Assembly: GCA_050249615.1 (NCBI GenBank)
Contig: JBFWQE010000001.1
Span: forward strand, 108,051-172,050
Length of the DNA: 64,000 nucleotides
DNA from: VFZN01 sp050249615
GTDB lineage: Bacteria > Acidobacteriota > Vicinamibacteria > Vicinamibacterales > UBA2999
Direction: 5' to 3'
In this document: positions 1-17,093 of the stretch, piece after piece
How positions within the stretch are numbered: position 1 is the first letter of the stretch
Layout: every line of letters starts with the position of its first letter
The notes under the pieces: generated by a model
Database searches by the model: none
The model's input: only the letters and a program-made list of their open reading frames with translations
What the model was told of the DNA's origin: nothing
Made by a program: the position numbers and the translations under genes

Positions 1-1632
1 CGGACCGGCCGGACCAGGTGGGTCTACAACCCACGCAGCTACGAGGCCGGCACGACGACGATGAGCCTCCGCTGGAACCAGCGCGGCGTCGCCTACTGGC
101 GTGACGCTGCCGGCGCGGACGAGCGGATCTTCTGGGGGACTGGAGACGGATACCTGATCGCGGTGGACGCGAAGACCGGTCGCCCCGTGCCCGGCTTCGG
201 CGTGAACGGTCGCGTAGACCTGATGGAGGGGCTGCCGCGCGCCAGGCGGGGCACGCGCGACTACCTCAACGCGCTCACCTACTCCGTCCAATCGCCGCCG
301 GTGGTCGTGCGCGATGTCGTCATCGTGCCCGCGTCCATCTCGTCGCTCGTCTCGCAGAAGGAGCAGATCCCCGGATTCATCCGCGGCTACGACGCGCGCA
401 CCGGCCAGGTGCGCTGGACGTTCCACACCGTGCCGCGCCCGGGCGAGCCGGGCCACGACACCTGGCTCGACGGCTCCTGGGAGCCCGCGGGCAAGGTCAC
501 CGTGTGGACGCTGATGAGCGCGGACGAGGAGCTGGGCTACCTCTACCTGCCGACCAACACCACCGCGCCGGATTTCTACGGCGGCCACCGCCCCGGCGAC
601 AATCTCTTCGCCGAGAGCCTGCTCTGCCTGGACGTGGAAACCGGCCGTCGCGTCTGGCACTTCCAGACCGTGCACCACGGCCTGTGGGACTACGACAACC
701 CGGCCGCGCCGAACCTCCTGGACCTCACTGTCAACGGGCGGCGGATCAAGGCGGTGGCGCAAGTCACCAAGCACGGCTTCGTCTTCACCTTCGATCGCGT
801 GACCGGTGAGCCGGTCTGGCCCATCGTCGAGAAGCCGGTGCCGCCCTCGGACGTGCCGGGCGAGCGCGCGTCGCCGACGCAGCCGTTCCCGTCGAAGCCC
901 GCCCCGTTCGAGTACCAGGGTGTGACGATGGACGACCTGGTGGACTTCACGCCGGAGCTGCGCCGGATGGCGCAGGAAGCGGTGAAGGGCTTCCGGATGG
1001 GGCCGCTCTTCACGCCGCCGTCGCTCGAGGGAACGCTGGCGCGCCCGGGATCGGTGGGTGGGGCCAACTGGTCGGGCGCGGCGGTGGACCCGGAGACGGG
1101 GATGCTCTATGTGCCCTCGCGCAACGGCTTCGCGGCCTTCACCTTGTCGAAACCCGATCCCGCGCTCAACAGCAACCTGCTCTACATGCAGGTGCCCGGG
1201 CGCAGCCCGCAGATGCCGCAGGGCCTGCCGCTCCTGAAGCCGCCCTACTCCCGCGTGACCGCGATCGACATGAACACGGGCGAGCATCGGTGGATGCTCC
1301 CGGCCGGCGAAGGCCGGCGCGTCCGCAACCTGCCGCCGCTGAAAGGCCTGGACCTGCCGCCCCTTGGCGGCGATAGCACCTACAGCGGCCCGCTGGCCAC
1401 GAAGACGATGCTCGTCTACGCGCTCACGACCGGTGGAAGCTCGGGCGGGCCGCGCCTGGTCGCGCTCGACAAGGCCACGGGGCGCGAGCTCGCCTCGGCC
1501 GATTTGCCAGGCATCGCCATCGGGACGCCGATGACCTACCTGGCGGAGGGACGGCAATACATCGCGCTGACGGTTCAGGGTGAAACGCCGCGCGATGTCC
1601 CCGAGCTGGTGGCACTGGGGTTGCCACGGTAG
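1..1632 (+). CDS. PQQ-dependent dehydrogenase (quinoprotein glucose dehydrogenase-like), 5'-truncated
   Basis: The reading frame is open from base 1, and the residues before the first ATG at 61 (WVYNPRSYEAG) fit the protein, so the N-terminus lies outside the window. About 543 residues are visible. Repeated propeller-blade segments of the type D..TG....W (VDAKTGRPVPGF, YDARTGQVRWTF, LDVETGRRVWHF, FDRVTGEPVWPI) and the motif HHGLWDYDNPA are typical of the eight-bladed quinoprotein alcohol/glucose dehydrogenase fold. A late segment, GGANWSGAAVDPETGMLYVPS, is the usual family signature. Such enzymes oxidise sugars or alcohols in the periplasm with pyrroloquinoline quinone and pass electrons to quinone or cytochrome c. 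The substrate cannot be read from the sequence. No cytochrome c motif (CxxCH) is seen in the visible part. It converges on rpoC. Confidence 0.85.
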   Translation, partial: RTGRTRWVYNPRSYEAGTTTMSLRWNQRGVAYWRDAAGADERIFWGTGDGYLIAVDAKTGRPVPGFGVNGRVDLMEGLPRARRGTRDYLNALTYSVQSPPVVVRDVVIVPASISSLVSQKEQIPGFIRGYDARTGQVRWTFHTVPRPGEPGHDTWLDGSWEPAGKVTVWTLMSADEELGYLYLPTNTTAPDFYGGHRPGDNLFAESLLCLDVETGRRVWHFQTVHHGLWDYDNPAAPNLLDLTVNGRRIKAVAQVTKHGFVFTFDRVTGEPVWPIVEKPVPPSDVPGERASPTQPFPSKPAPFEYQGVTMDDLVDFTPELRRMAQEAVKGFRMGPLFTPPSLEGTLARPGSVGGANWSGAAVDPETGMLYVPSRNGFAAFTLSKPDPALNSNLLYMQVPGRSPQMPQGLPLLKPPYSRVTAIDMNTGEHRWMLPAGEGRRVRNLPPLKGLDLPPLGGDSTYSGPLATKTMLVYALTTGGSSGGPRLVALDKATGRELASADLPGIAIGTPMTYLAEGRQYIALTVQGETPRDVPELVALGLPR

Positions 1633-1765
1633 GCGGAGGTTCGAGGCACGGAGGTTCGAAGCCCGAGGGTTCGAAGCCGGATGGGCCCAAAGCACGAAGG
1701 GGTTCAAAGCACGGCCGTGCCTTGAACCCCTGGGTGGTGAACGTCCGTGGTTCGAACCTTCGTGC
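1633..1765. repeat. Convergent intergenic inverted-repeat array (GGTTCGAA-type units)
   Basis: The space between the stop codons of the PQQ dehydrogenase and rpoC is filled by short repeats. Three units related to GGAGGTTCGAAGC lie on the left and their inverse (GGTTCGAACCTTCGTGCC) on the right. The outer arms GGCGGAG and GGCACG(G/A)AGGTTCGAA pair across the region, with the inner hairpin at 1698-1731 nested inside. The arms run right up to both stop codons. Confidence 0.7.
1698..1731. terminator. Bidirectional hairpin between PQQ dehydrogenase and rpoC
   Basis: AGGGGTTCAAAGCACG pairs with CGTGCCTTGAACCCCT: a 16-bp stem with one mismatch and a minimal loop. There is no T-tract on either side, so it may act as a non-canonical terminator or a 3'-end stabiliser for both convergent genes. 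Confidence 0.55.
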
Positions 1766-5986
<4,221 letters not shown>

Positions 5987-5992
5987 GGATCT

Positions 5993-10285
<4,293 letters not shown>

Positions 10286-10320
10286 GCTGTGCTCGAAGGG
10301 GGCCAAGGCCAAAGACACGC

Positions 10321-10348
10321 CGGGCACCGGAGCCCTTCCCGGTGCCCG
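10321..10348 (-). promoter_or_regulatory. rplL-rpoB intergenic hairpin
   Basis: CGGGCACCGG and CCGGTGCCCG form a perfect 10-bp stem around an 8-nt loop, in the 90-nt space between the rplL stop and the rpoB ATG. There is no clear U-tract after it on the minus strand. The position matches that of the E. coli rplL-rpoB attenuator/RNase III processing region, so it may set the ratio of L7/L12 to polymerase. That role is inferred from position only. Confidence 0.5.
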
Positions 10349-10375
10349 TCAATCCCGAGATCCGACGGCCGGGAC

Positions 10376-10768
10376 CTACTTGATCTCGACCTTCGCGCCG
10401 GCTTCCTCGAACTTCTTCTTGATGGCCTCGGCCTCGTCCTTGGGGATGGCCTCCTTGATCGGCTTGGGCGCCCCCTCGACCAGGTCCTTGGCTTCCTTGA
10501 GGCCCAGGCTGGTGACCTCGCGGACGACCTTGATCACGTTGATCTTGTTGCTGCCCACGTCGGTCAGCGTCACCGTGAACTCGGTCTTCTCCTCGGCCGC
10601 CGGCGCCGCGGCGCCGCCGCCCGCCATCATCGGCATGCCCATCATCGGCATCGCCGCCGCCGCCGACACGCCGAGCTCCGCCTCCAGCGCCTTGACGAGC
10701 TGCGAGAGCTCCATCACGCTGATGCCCTTGATGTAGTCGATCACCTGCTGCTGGTTCACTTCGGCCAT
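10376..10768 (-). CDS. rplL: 50S ribosomal protein L7/L12
   Basis: 130 residues with the typical layout. The N-terminal dimerisation helices (VNQQQVIDYIKGISVMEL) come first, then an alanine/glycine/methionine-rich hinge (residues about 35-55). The C-terminal domain contains the KTEFTVTL and GLKEAKDLVEGAPKPIKE motifs that bind translation factors. It forms the flexible ribosome stalk with L10. An AAGGAG ribosome-binding site lies 9 nt before the ATG. The 71-nt space after rplJ contains small GAGAGCT repeats. Confidence 0.98.
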   Translation of the reverse strand: MAEVNQQQVIDYIKGISVMELSQLVKALEAELGVSAAAAMPMMGMPMMAGGGAAAPAAEEKTEFTVTLTDVGSNKINVIKVVREVTSLGLKEAKDLVEGAPKPIKEAIPKDEAEAIKKKFEEAGAKVEIK

Positions 10769-10839
10769 TGCTCTCTGCTCCTTAAAGTCTGCTATCAGCT
10801 CTCAGCTCTCACCCGTTCCGAGGGCGCCCCGCCGCGCCG

Positions 10840-11367
10840 CTACGATTCCTTGCGCTTCTGCTCCGCCTGGGCCAGCACGCTCACCAGGTCGCGCGGCACC
10901 GCGCTGAGGACCCGCACCAGGTTGGTGGCCGGGGCCTGCAGGACGTACAGCAGCTTCGCGTACAGCTCCGGCTTGCCGGGCATGTTGGCCAGGTCGGTGA
11001 CCTCCGCCGCCTGGATGGCCTGCCCCTGCACCACCGCCGCCTTGATCTGCAGCGTCGGCGCGTTCTTCATGAACGCCGTCAGGGCCTTCGCCAGCGCCAC
11101 CGGATCGCCCTCGGTGTAGGCCACCGCGGTCGTGCCCTCGAAGTGGGCGGTGAGCGTCTCGAAGGTCGTGCCCTTCAGCGCCCGCCTCGCCAGCGTGTTC
11201 TTGACGACCTTGTAGCCGGCCTTCGCCTTGCGCAGCTCGCGCCGCAGCTCGGTCACCTGGGGCACGTTGATGCCCTTGTAGTCCACCAGGATTGCCGCAT
11301 CGGCGCCCTTGAAGACGCCCTCGAGCGCGGTCAGCTCGGTTTCCTTGTCCGCTCGTGTGACTGCCAT
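10840..11367 (-). CDS. rplJ: 50S ribosomal protein L10
   Basis: 175 residues, normal for the family. The N-terminal domain shows the usual VDYKGINVPQVTELRRELRKA segment and the KVVKNTLARRAL motif that binds 23S rRNA, and the C-terminal helix anchors L7/L12 dimers. Only 22 nt separate it from rplA, so the long L10 autoregulatory leader known in E. coli has no room here. Control, if any, must lie elsewhere in the operon. Confidence 0.97.
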   Translation of the reverse strand: MAVTRADKETELTALEGVFKGADAAILVDYKGINVPQVTELRRELRKAKAGYKVVKNTLARRALKGTTFETLTAHFEGTTAVAYTEGDPVALAKALTAFMKNAPTLQIKAAVVQGQAIQAAEVTDLANMPGKPELYAKLLYVLQAPATNLVRVLSAVPRDLVSVLAQAEQKRKES

Positions 11368-11389
11368 GATCTAAACGTCTCCTCGGCGC

Positions 11390-12094
11390 CTAGCGCTTCG
11401 CCGCCGCTTCCACGCGGGTTTCATCGACGCGCACGCCCGGGCCCATCGTCGAGGACACGGTGATGCTCTTCAGGTACTTGCCCTTCGCGGCCGACGGCTT
11501 GGCGCGCACCACGCTGTCGAGCAGCGCCGAGGCGTTCTCGATGAGGTTCTGCGCCGGAAACGACGTCTTCCCCACCGGGGCGTGGACGATGCCGGTCTTG
11601 TCCACGCGGAACTCGACCTTGCCGGCCTTGATCTCCTTCACCGCCTGGCCCACGTTCGGGGTGACGGTGCCGGTCTTGGGGTTCGGCATCAGGCCCCGGG
11701 GACCCAGCACCTTGCCGAGCTTGCCGACCGCGCGCATCATGTCGGGTGTCGCGACGACGGCCTCGAAGTCCACCCATCCGGTGTTGATCCGGTCGACCAG
11801 CTCCTCGCCGCCCACGACGTCGGCACCGGCCTCCTCGGCCTCCCTCTGCTTGTCGGGACCCGCGATGACGACCACGCGCTTCGACTTGCCCAGCCCGTGC
11901 GGGAGCACGACGGTGCCGCGCACCATCTGGTCGGCGTGCTTCGGATCCACGCCGAGGCGGATCGAGAGCGCCACCGTCTCGTCGAACTTGGCGAACTTCA
12001 GCTTCTGGACGAGCGGCAGTGCCTCGTCCAGGGCGTAGGGCCGGTCCTCGACCTGCTGCTTCGCCGCCGTGTACTTCTTGCCGTGAGTAGCCAT
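11390..12094 (-). CDS. rplA: 50S ribosomal protein L1
   Basis: 234 residues, full length. The family signatures are present: ALPLVQKLKFAKFDETVAL near the N-terminus, the central GADVVGGEELVDRI segment, and LGPRGLMPNPKTGTVT followed by VEFRVDKTGIVHAPVGK. L1 forms the mobile stalk at the ribosomal E site and often represses the rplK-rplA mRNA. It lies 7 nt after rplK. Confidence 0.97.
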   Translation of the reverse strand: MATHGKKYTAAKQQVEDRPYALDEALPLVQKLKFAKFDETVALSIRLGVDPKHADQMVRGTVVLPHGLGKSKRVVVIAGPDKQREAEEAGADVVGGEELVDRINTGWVDFEAVVATPDMMRAVGKLGKVLGPRGLMPNPKTGTVTPNVGQAVKEIKAGKVEFRVDKTGIVHAPVGKTSFPAQNLIENASALLDSVVRAKPSAAKGKYLKSITVSSTMGPGVRVDETRVEAAAKR

Positions 12095-12101
12095 GGTTGC
12101 C

Positions 12102-12527
12102 TTACTGGATGACGTCGAGTCCCATCGATCGCGCCGTGCCCGCCACCGTCCGCACCGCCGCCTCGAGCGACTCGGCGTTGAGGTCCGGCATCTTCTGCCT
12201 GGCGATCTCCTCGACCTGCTTTACCGTGACCGTGCCCACCTTGTTCTTGTTGGGCTCGGCCGATCCCTTCGCGATGTTCGCCGCCCGCTTCAGCAGCACG
12301 GCGGCCGGCGGCGTCTTGGTGATGAACGAGTAGGACCGATCCGAGTAGATGGTCACCACCACCGGGATGATGAGCCCGTCGTCCTTCGCCGTGCGCGCGT
12401 TGAACGCCTTGCAGAAGTCCATGATGTTCACGCCGTGCGGGCCGAGCGCGGTGCCCACGGGCGGCGCCGGCGTGGCCTTGCCCGCCGGAATCTGGAGCTT
12501 CACGAAGCCTTGAACCTTCTTTGCCAT
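12102..12527 (-). CDS. rplK: 50S ribosomal protein L11
   Basis: 141 residues, the standard length. The N-terminal proline-rich segment (KLQIPAGKATPAPPVGTALG) and the C-terminal RNA-binding domain (GTVTVKQVEEIARQKMPDLNA) are both clear. L11 builds the GTPase-associated centre of the 50S subunit. It is separated from nusG by an 86-nt repeat array, unusual inside this operon. Confidence 0.97.
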   Translation of the reverse strand: MAKKVQGFVKLQIPAGKATPAPPVGTALGPHGVNIMDFCKAFNARTAKDDGLIIPVVVTIYSDRSYSFITKTPPAAVLLKRAANIAKGSAEPNKNKVGTVTVKQVEEIARQKMPDLNAESLEAAVRTVAGTARSMGLDVIQ

Positions 12528-12613
12528 ATCTCACTTTCAGGGGTCGGGGGCCGAGGTCAGGGGTCAGGGACGTCTGTTCCCCGATCCCTGGTCCCTGATC
12601 CCTGGTCCCTGCC
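12528..12613 (-). repeat. Inverted repeat array between nusG and rplK
   Basis: On the minus strand, directly after the nusG TAG, units of GGGACCAGGGATCAGGGACCAGGGATC are followed by the opposite arm CCCTGACCCCTGACC. The two arms can pair to give a long hairpin inside the operon. The repeat stops about 12 nt before the rplK ATG. It belongs to the same class of stop-adjacent arrays as others in the window but has its own unit sequence. Confidence 0.65.
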
Positions 12614-13156
12614 CTAGAGCTTCTCCACCTGCAAAAAGTCCAGCTCGACCGGCGTCGAACGGCCGAAGATGGTGACCATCACCTTCAGCGTGTTCTTGTC
12701 GGCGTTGACCTCGTCCACGATGCCGTTGAAGCTGGCGAACGGGCCCTCGTTGATGCGCACCTGGTCGCCCTTGTCGAACGAGTACTTCGGCTTGGGCTTC
12801 TCGGCCGCCGACTTCACCTGCTCGAGGATCTGCTCGACTTCCTCCTTCGTCAGCGGCGTCGGCTTGGCGCCGGCCCCCACGAAGCCCGTGACCTTCGGCG
12901 TGTTCTTCACCACGTGCCACGCGTTGTCGGTCATGTTCATCTCGACCAGGATGTAGCCGGGAAAGAACCGCTTGGAGGACACGATCTTCCGCCCGCCGCG
13001 CATCTCGATCACGTCCTCGGTCGGGATGAGGATCTCGCCGATCTCGTCCGTCAGCCCGTAGGCCTTGGCGCGCTCCGCGAGCGACTCGGCCACCTTCCGC
13101 TCGAAGCCAGAGTAGGTGTGGACGATGTACCAGTGCTTGGCGGCGGCGTCGGTCAT
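12614..13156 (-). CDS. nusG: Transcription termination/antitermination protein NusG
   Basis: 180 residues from the ATG at 13156. The upstream in-frame extension is antisense-like sequence inside secE and is rejected. The NGN domain begins KHWYIVHTYSGFERKVAESL and includes RFFPGYILVEM. The C-terminal KOW domain begins GDQVRINEGPFASFNGIV. NusG binds the RNA polymerase clamp and links it to Rho or ribosomal S10. The start overlaps the secE stop by 4 nt (ATGA), indicating translational coupling. Confidence 0.97.
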   Translation of the reverse strand: MTDAAAKHWYIVHTYSGFERKVAESLAERAKAYGLTDEIGEILIPTEDVIEMRGGRKIVSSKRFFPGYILVEMNMTDNAWHVVKNTPKVTGFVGAGAKPTPLTKEEVEQILEQVKSAAEKPKPKYSFDKGDQVRINEGPFASFNGIVDEVNADKNTLKVMVTIFGRSTPVELDFLQVEKL

Positions 13157-13416
13157 ACGCCACCCGCGCCGAAGCGGCGCAGCACCCACTGCACGCCCGC
13201 GCTCCACAGCAGGTCGACGCCGAACAGGAACAACCCGAAGAAGACCGACGTCAGGATGACCACCACGGTGGTCGCGTAGACCTCGCGACGCGACGGCCAC
13301 GTGACGCGCTTCATCTCGTTGCGCACCTCGGCGAAGAACTCGCCCGCGCGCTGGTACCAGCCGAGCGGTCCGCCTCGGGCGCCCTCGCCCGTCTGTTCTA
13401 TCGTCTCAGTCGCCAA
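13153..13416 (-). CDS. secE: Preprotein translocase subunit SecE
   Basis: 87 residues, of the short single-span SecE type. The conserved cytoplasmic helix (FFAEVRNEMKRVTWPSRREV) is followed by one membrane segment (VVVILTSVFFGLFLFGVDLLW). SecE clamps SecY in the membrane channel. The secE-nusG pair is nearly universal, and here the two overlap by 4 nt. It begins 27 nt after the tRNA-Trp 3' end. Confidence 0.95.
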   Translation of the reverse strand: MATETIEQTGEGARGGPLGWYQRAGEFFAEVRNEMKRVTWPSRREVYATTVVVILTSVFFGLFLFGVDLLWSAGVQWVLRRFGAGGV

Positions 13417-13443
13417 TGCACGTTCCTCGACCGCGGTTGAGTG

Positions 13444-13519
13444 TGGCAGGCCAGGAGGGACTCGAACCCCCAGCCCCCGGTTTTGGAGACCGGTGCTCTA
13501 CCAATTGAGCTACTGGCCT
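13444..13519 (-). tRNA. trnW: tRNA-Trp(CCA)
   Basis: A complete cloverleaf: acceptor AGGCCAG/CTGGCCT with discriminator G and an encoded CCA end, anticodon loop CTCCAAA, and T-loop GGTTCGAGTCC. It sits between rpmG and secE, a placement common in several phyla. Confidence 0.97.
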
Positions 13520-13612
13520 ATCCGCCTTCGCCAAGGCTGCGGCCGGCCGGCTGCCGCCGTCCGCTCCTGCCTTGCGCGCGCCTTCTGCCTCCTGCCCGGT
13601 GCTTCGGGCCGG

Positions 13613-13762
13613 CTACTTCTGCTCCTTGTGCGGCGTGTGCTTCCGGCAGTGCCGGCAGTACTTGCTGAACTCGAGGCGCTCGGTCGTCTTTTTCTTGTTC
13701 TTCGTCGTGCTGTAGTTCCGGCGCTTGCACTCGCCGCACGCCATCTGGATGATGTCTCGCAT
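13613..13762 (-). CDS. rpmG: 50S ribosomal protein L33
   Basis: 49 residues, read from the ATG at 13762 to a TAG at 13613. The protein begins MRDIIQMACGECKRRNYS and contains two CxxC pairs (CGEC and CRHC), the zinc-binding form of L33, plus the lysine-rich NKKKTTERLE core and a basic tail. It lies between tuf and tRNA-Trp in the superoperon, matching the common tuf-rpmG-trnW-secE order. It is easily missed because of its length. Confidence 0.95.
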   Translation of the reverse strand: MRDIIQMACGECKRRNYSTTKNKKKTTERLEFSKYCRHCRKHTPHKEQK

Positions 13763-13923
13763 TGCTGAACTCCCATGGCCTCGGCCGGCTCGCGCCGGCC
13801 TCGGTCGGCCTTCGGCAGGCTGTCAGTGGGCCGTCGGCGGGAAGAGCACTCCTGCCCTTCCTGCCACCGGCCCACCGACGCCGCAGGCGAGGCCCACCAG
13901 AGGCCCACGCGCCGCCGGCGCGC
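13763..13923 (-). other. tuf-rpmG spacer, GC-rich palindromic
   Basis: 161 nt without a gene. It holds overlapping GGCCGGC/GCCGGCG palindromes and the pair GCCCACC / GGTGGGC, suggesting a folded, processed spacer within the operon transcript. I see no tRNA or promoter in it. Confidence 0.4.
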
Positions 13924-15123
<1,200 letters not shown>

Positions 15124-15247
15124 GACTCGCTCTTCGCTTCCTCGAGACCGACCTTCCGGCCCCGTGCCGGAGTCGTTGATTCATACCCGGGTGCCCGCCT
15201 TCCACCATTTCGGCAGTAAGGCACCCGGAGGCCTTACCGCACCGCAC

Positions 15248-15323
<76 letters not shown>

Positions 15324-15451
15324 CTTCGCTAGACGCTCGCCACGCTCGCAGCTACGGCCGACAGGCCGGCCTGTCGTTCACCTGCTTCTCTCCGACGCCA
15401 TCGCTGGCTGGCCATCCGAAGCCGCGAGCGAGGCGAGCGATTGGCGGAGGA

Positions 15452-15526
15452 TGGAGCGGGAGACGGGGATCGAACCCGCGACCAACAGCTTGGAAGGCTG
15501 TGACTCTACCACTGAGTTACTCCCGC
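15452..15526 (-). tRNA. trnG: tRNA-Gly(TCC)
   Basis: 75 nt with encoded CCA. Acceptor GCGGGAG/CTCCCGC, anticodon loop CTTCCAA within the CAGCC/GGCTG-type stem, T-loop GGTTCGATCC. Third tRNA of the cluster. Confidence 0.97.
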
Positions 15527-15727
15527 CTTCGCGACCCACGTGCGCCGCTCGCCACGGCGCCTTCGTGCCCACCCTCGCCCAACACTTCGGCGGGCAGGCC
15601 CGCCCTTCGACTCGCTGCGCTCGCTCAGAACCAGCCCTTCACGCCCGGCCCAACCTGCCCTCTCAACCGGCGCATCGCTCGCGGCCCTCGGGCCCGCCAC
15701 AAGCGAGACCCGAAGGGCCGAGTCGAA
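15527..15727. other. Long tRNA spacer with REP-like palindromes
   Basis: 201 nt between tRNA-Tyr and tRNA-Gly. It contains GGCGGGCAGGCCCGCC and the motif CTTCGACTCGCTGCGCTCGC, whose core GCGAGCGCAGCGAG is palindromic. A second CGAAGGGCCGAGTCGAA motif lies near the tRNA-Tyr end. These resemble repetitive extragenic palindromes. No gene is visible. Confidence 0.45.
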
Positions 15728-15814
15728 TGGTGGGCAGGGGAGGATTCGAACCTCCGTAGCCCATGGGGCGGCAGATTTACAGTCTGCTGCGATTGACCGC
15801 TCCGCCACCTGCCC
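15728..15814 (-). tRNA. trnY: tRNA-Tyr(GTA)
   Basis: 87 nt with a long variable arm and encoded CCA, as expected for a class II tRNA. Acceptor GGGCAGG/CCTGCCC, anticodon loop CTGTAAA. Second tRNA of the cluster. Confidence 0.97.
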
Positions 15815-15916
15815 GTGAATCGACCAGTTTTTGAGGATGAATCCCGTCGTGCCCCGCGACCCTGCGCTTTCCGTCTGTCCGCCCATCGGGCGCCCGCTTG
15901 CGCCTCGCAGGGCCGA

Positions 15917-15993
15917 TGGAGCTGGCGGAGGGATTTGAACCCCCGACCGGCTGATTACAAATCAGCTGCTCTACCGGGCTGAGCTACGCCAGC
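15917..15993 (-). tRNA. trnT: tRNA-Thr(TGT)
   Basis: 77 nt with encoded CCA. Acceptor GCTGGCG/CGCCAGC, anticodon loop TTTGTAA, T-loop GGTTCAAATCC. First gene of the tRNA-tuf-secE-nusG-rpl-rpoBC string, directly after a promoter-like sequence. Confidence 0.97.
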
Positions 15994-16008
15994 CAGACAA
16001 AGAATGAA

Positions 16009-16038
16009 ATGCTAGCACGTCTTGTGCCAGACGCGCAA
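16009..16038 (-). promoter_or_regulatory. Putative sigma-70 promoter of the tRNA-tuf superoperon
   Basis: On the minus strand a -35-like TTGCGC and a -10-like TAGCAT are spaced by 18 nt, placing a start about 10 nt before tRNA-Thr(TGT). It is the only promoter-like pair seen upstream of the cluster. Confidence 0.5.
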
Positions 16039-16167
16039 CCCACGCAGGCAGGACACCAATCATGGACCTCCTCCGGAGTCGTAACGGCGGGCAGCCTGTC
16101 TGGCCGGGGCATTCCGCCCCGGCGACCTGGCGCGCCCGGCTTCCGCCCGGCGACCGTTCCAGGCCCC

Positions 16168-16887
16168 CTACCTCCCCCGGCTTCGCTGACGATCCGCCTC
16201 GTACAGGACGATGGCGGCCGCCGCAGAAACATTGAGACTGCCGACATGGCCCCGCATGGGAATGCGGGCCAGGCCGTCGCACCGTTCCCGCACGAGCCGA
16301 CGCAGCCCGTACCCTTCCGCCCCCAGGACGAGAGCGGTTGGAAGGGTGAGATCCCACTGATGATAGGCCAACTCGGCCCCGGCGTCCAGCCCGATGGTCC
16401 AGACCCCCGCGGCCTTCAGCGCCTCGATGGCGCGCGCGATGTTGACGACATCCGCAATCGGCACGTGGTGCACGGCGCCGGCAGACGCCTTGGCCGCCGC
16501 GCCTTCGAGCGGCGCGGCCCGGCGCGTCTGGCGTACCAGCCCGGTCGCGCCCACCGCATCCATCGTCCGGAGGATGGCGCCGACGTTCTGCGGATCCTCG
16601 ACCTCGTCGAGCACGACGATGAGGGGCGGCGGATCGCGCCGGGCGGTGAGCTCGTCCAGGGTCGCCGGCGCGAGCGCCTCGACATCGGCGGCCACGCCCT
16701 GGTGGACGCCGTGCCGCGTTTCGCGATCCAGGGCCTCGCGCGTCACGCGGCGCACGGGTACGCCTTGGGCGTCGGCCAGTTGGACGATGCCGGCGGTGCG
16801 CTGGTCGAAGCGATCCGCGAGCCGGATCGCACGCACGCGCTTTGCGCGCAGCGCCTCGAGCACGGGATTGAGGCCGTAGATGAGCAT
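16168..16887 (-). CDS. rlmB: 23S rRNA (guanosine-2251-2'-O)-methyltransferase RlmB-like (SpoU family)
   Basis: 239 residues from the ATG at 16887 (MLIYGLNPVLEALRAKRV). Longer in-frame starts would run through the divergent promoter region. The N-terminal RNA-binding domain is followed by the SPOUT/SpoU methyltransferase motifs: motif 1 EDPQNVGAILRTMDAVGATG, motif 2 ALVLGAEGYGLRRLVRERCD, and motif 3 IPMRGHVGSLNVSAAAAIVLYE. Family members methylate a ribose in the 23S peptidyl-transferase region or a tRNA. The RlmB assignment rests on the YGLNPVLEAL start. It is divergent from the TonB receptor. Confidence 0.9.
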   Translation of the reverse strand: MLIYGLNPVLEALRAKRVRAIRLADRFDQRTAGIVQLADAQGVPVRRVTREALDRETRHGVHQGVAADVEALAPATLDELTARRDPPPLIVVLDEVEDPQNVGAILRTMDAVGATGLVRQTRRAAPLEGAAAKASAGAVHHVPIADVVNIARAIEALKAAGVWTIGLDAGAELAYHQWDLTLPTALVLGAEGYGLRRLVRERCDGLARIPMRGHVGSLNVSAAAAIVLYEADRQRSRGR

Positions 16888-16930
16888 GGGGACGGGCGGC
16901 GACGCGCGCGGTGACGAGCGGCTGCCGAGC

Positions 16931-16936
16931 AGTATA
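16931..16936 (-). promoter_or_regulatory. -10 element of rlmB
   Basis: TATACT on the minus strand lies 43 nt before the rlmB ATG. No convincing -35 hexamer is visible. A TATAGT on the plus strand overlaps it at 16933-16938. Confidence 0.35.
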
Positions 16937-16982
16937 GTGCCGCGTCGGCCATCGAGCGGCATCGGCATCCTCGATGGTGTGT

Positions 16983-16988
16983 TATAGT
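16983..16988 (+). promoter_or_regulatory. -10 element of the TonB receptor gene
   Basis: TATAGT on the plus strand would give a leader of about 100 nt before the ATG at 17094. The leader contains a small hairpin (GGTGA...TCACC, 17061-17078) just before the GGGAGAGGAGG ribosome-binding site. I see no known riboswitch core in it. Confidence 0.35.
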
Positions 16989-17093
16989 CCGCGCAAAATA
17001 ATCCCACCCCTTCCACTCGCGGCGGGCGTACTTCATACACGGAACGCTTCAGCCCTATTAGGTGACCCCGATATCACCGGGAGAGGAGGGTGC

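Noticed and set aside
10286..10327. GTG start of rpoB at 10327
   Set aside because: It lies within the rplL-rpoB hairpin and the added residues do not resemble RpoB; the ATG at 10285 starts at the conserved N-terminus.
15326..15916. Additional tRNA or protein genes in the long tRNA spacers
   Set aside because: No further cloverleaf was found, and the open frames there read through the flanking tRNAs.
16989..17093. Riboswitch (for example cobalamin) in the TonB receptor leader
   Set aside because: The leader is about 100 nt with one 5-bp hairpin; no conserved B12-box or other aptamer core could be seen.
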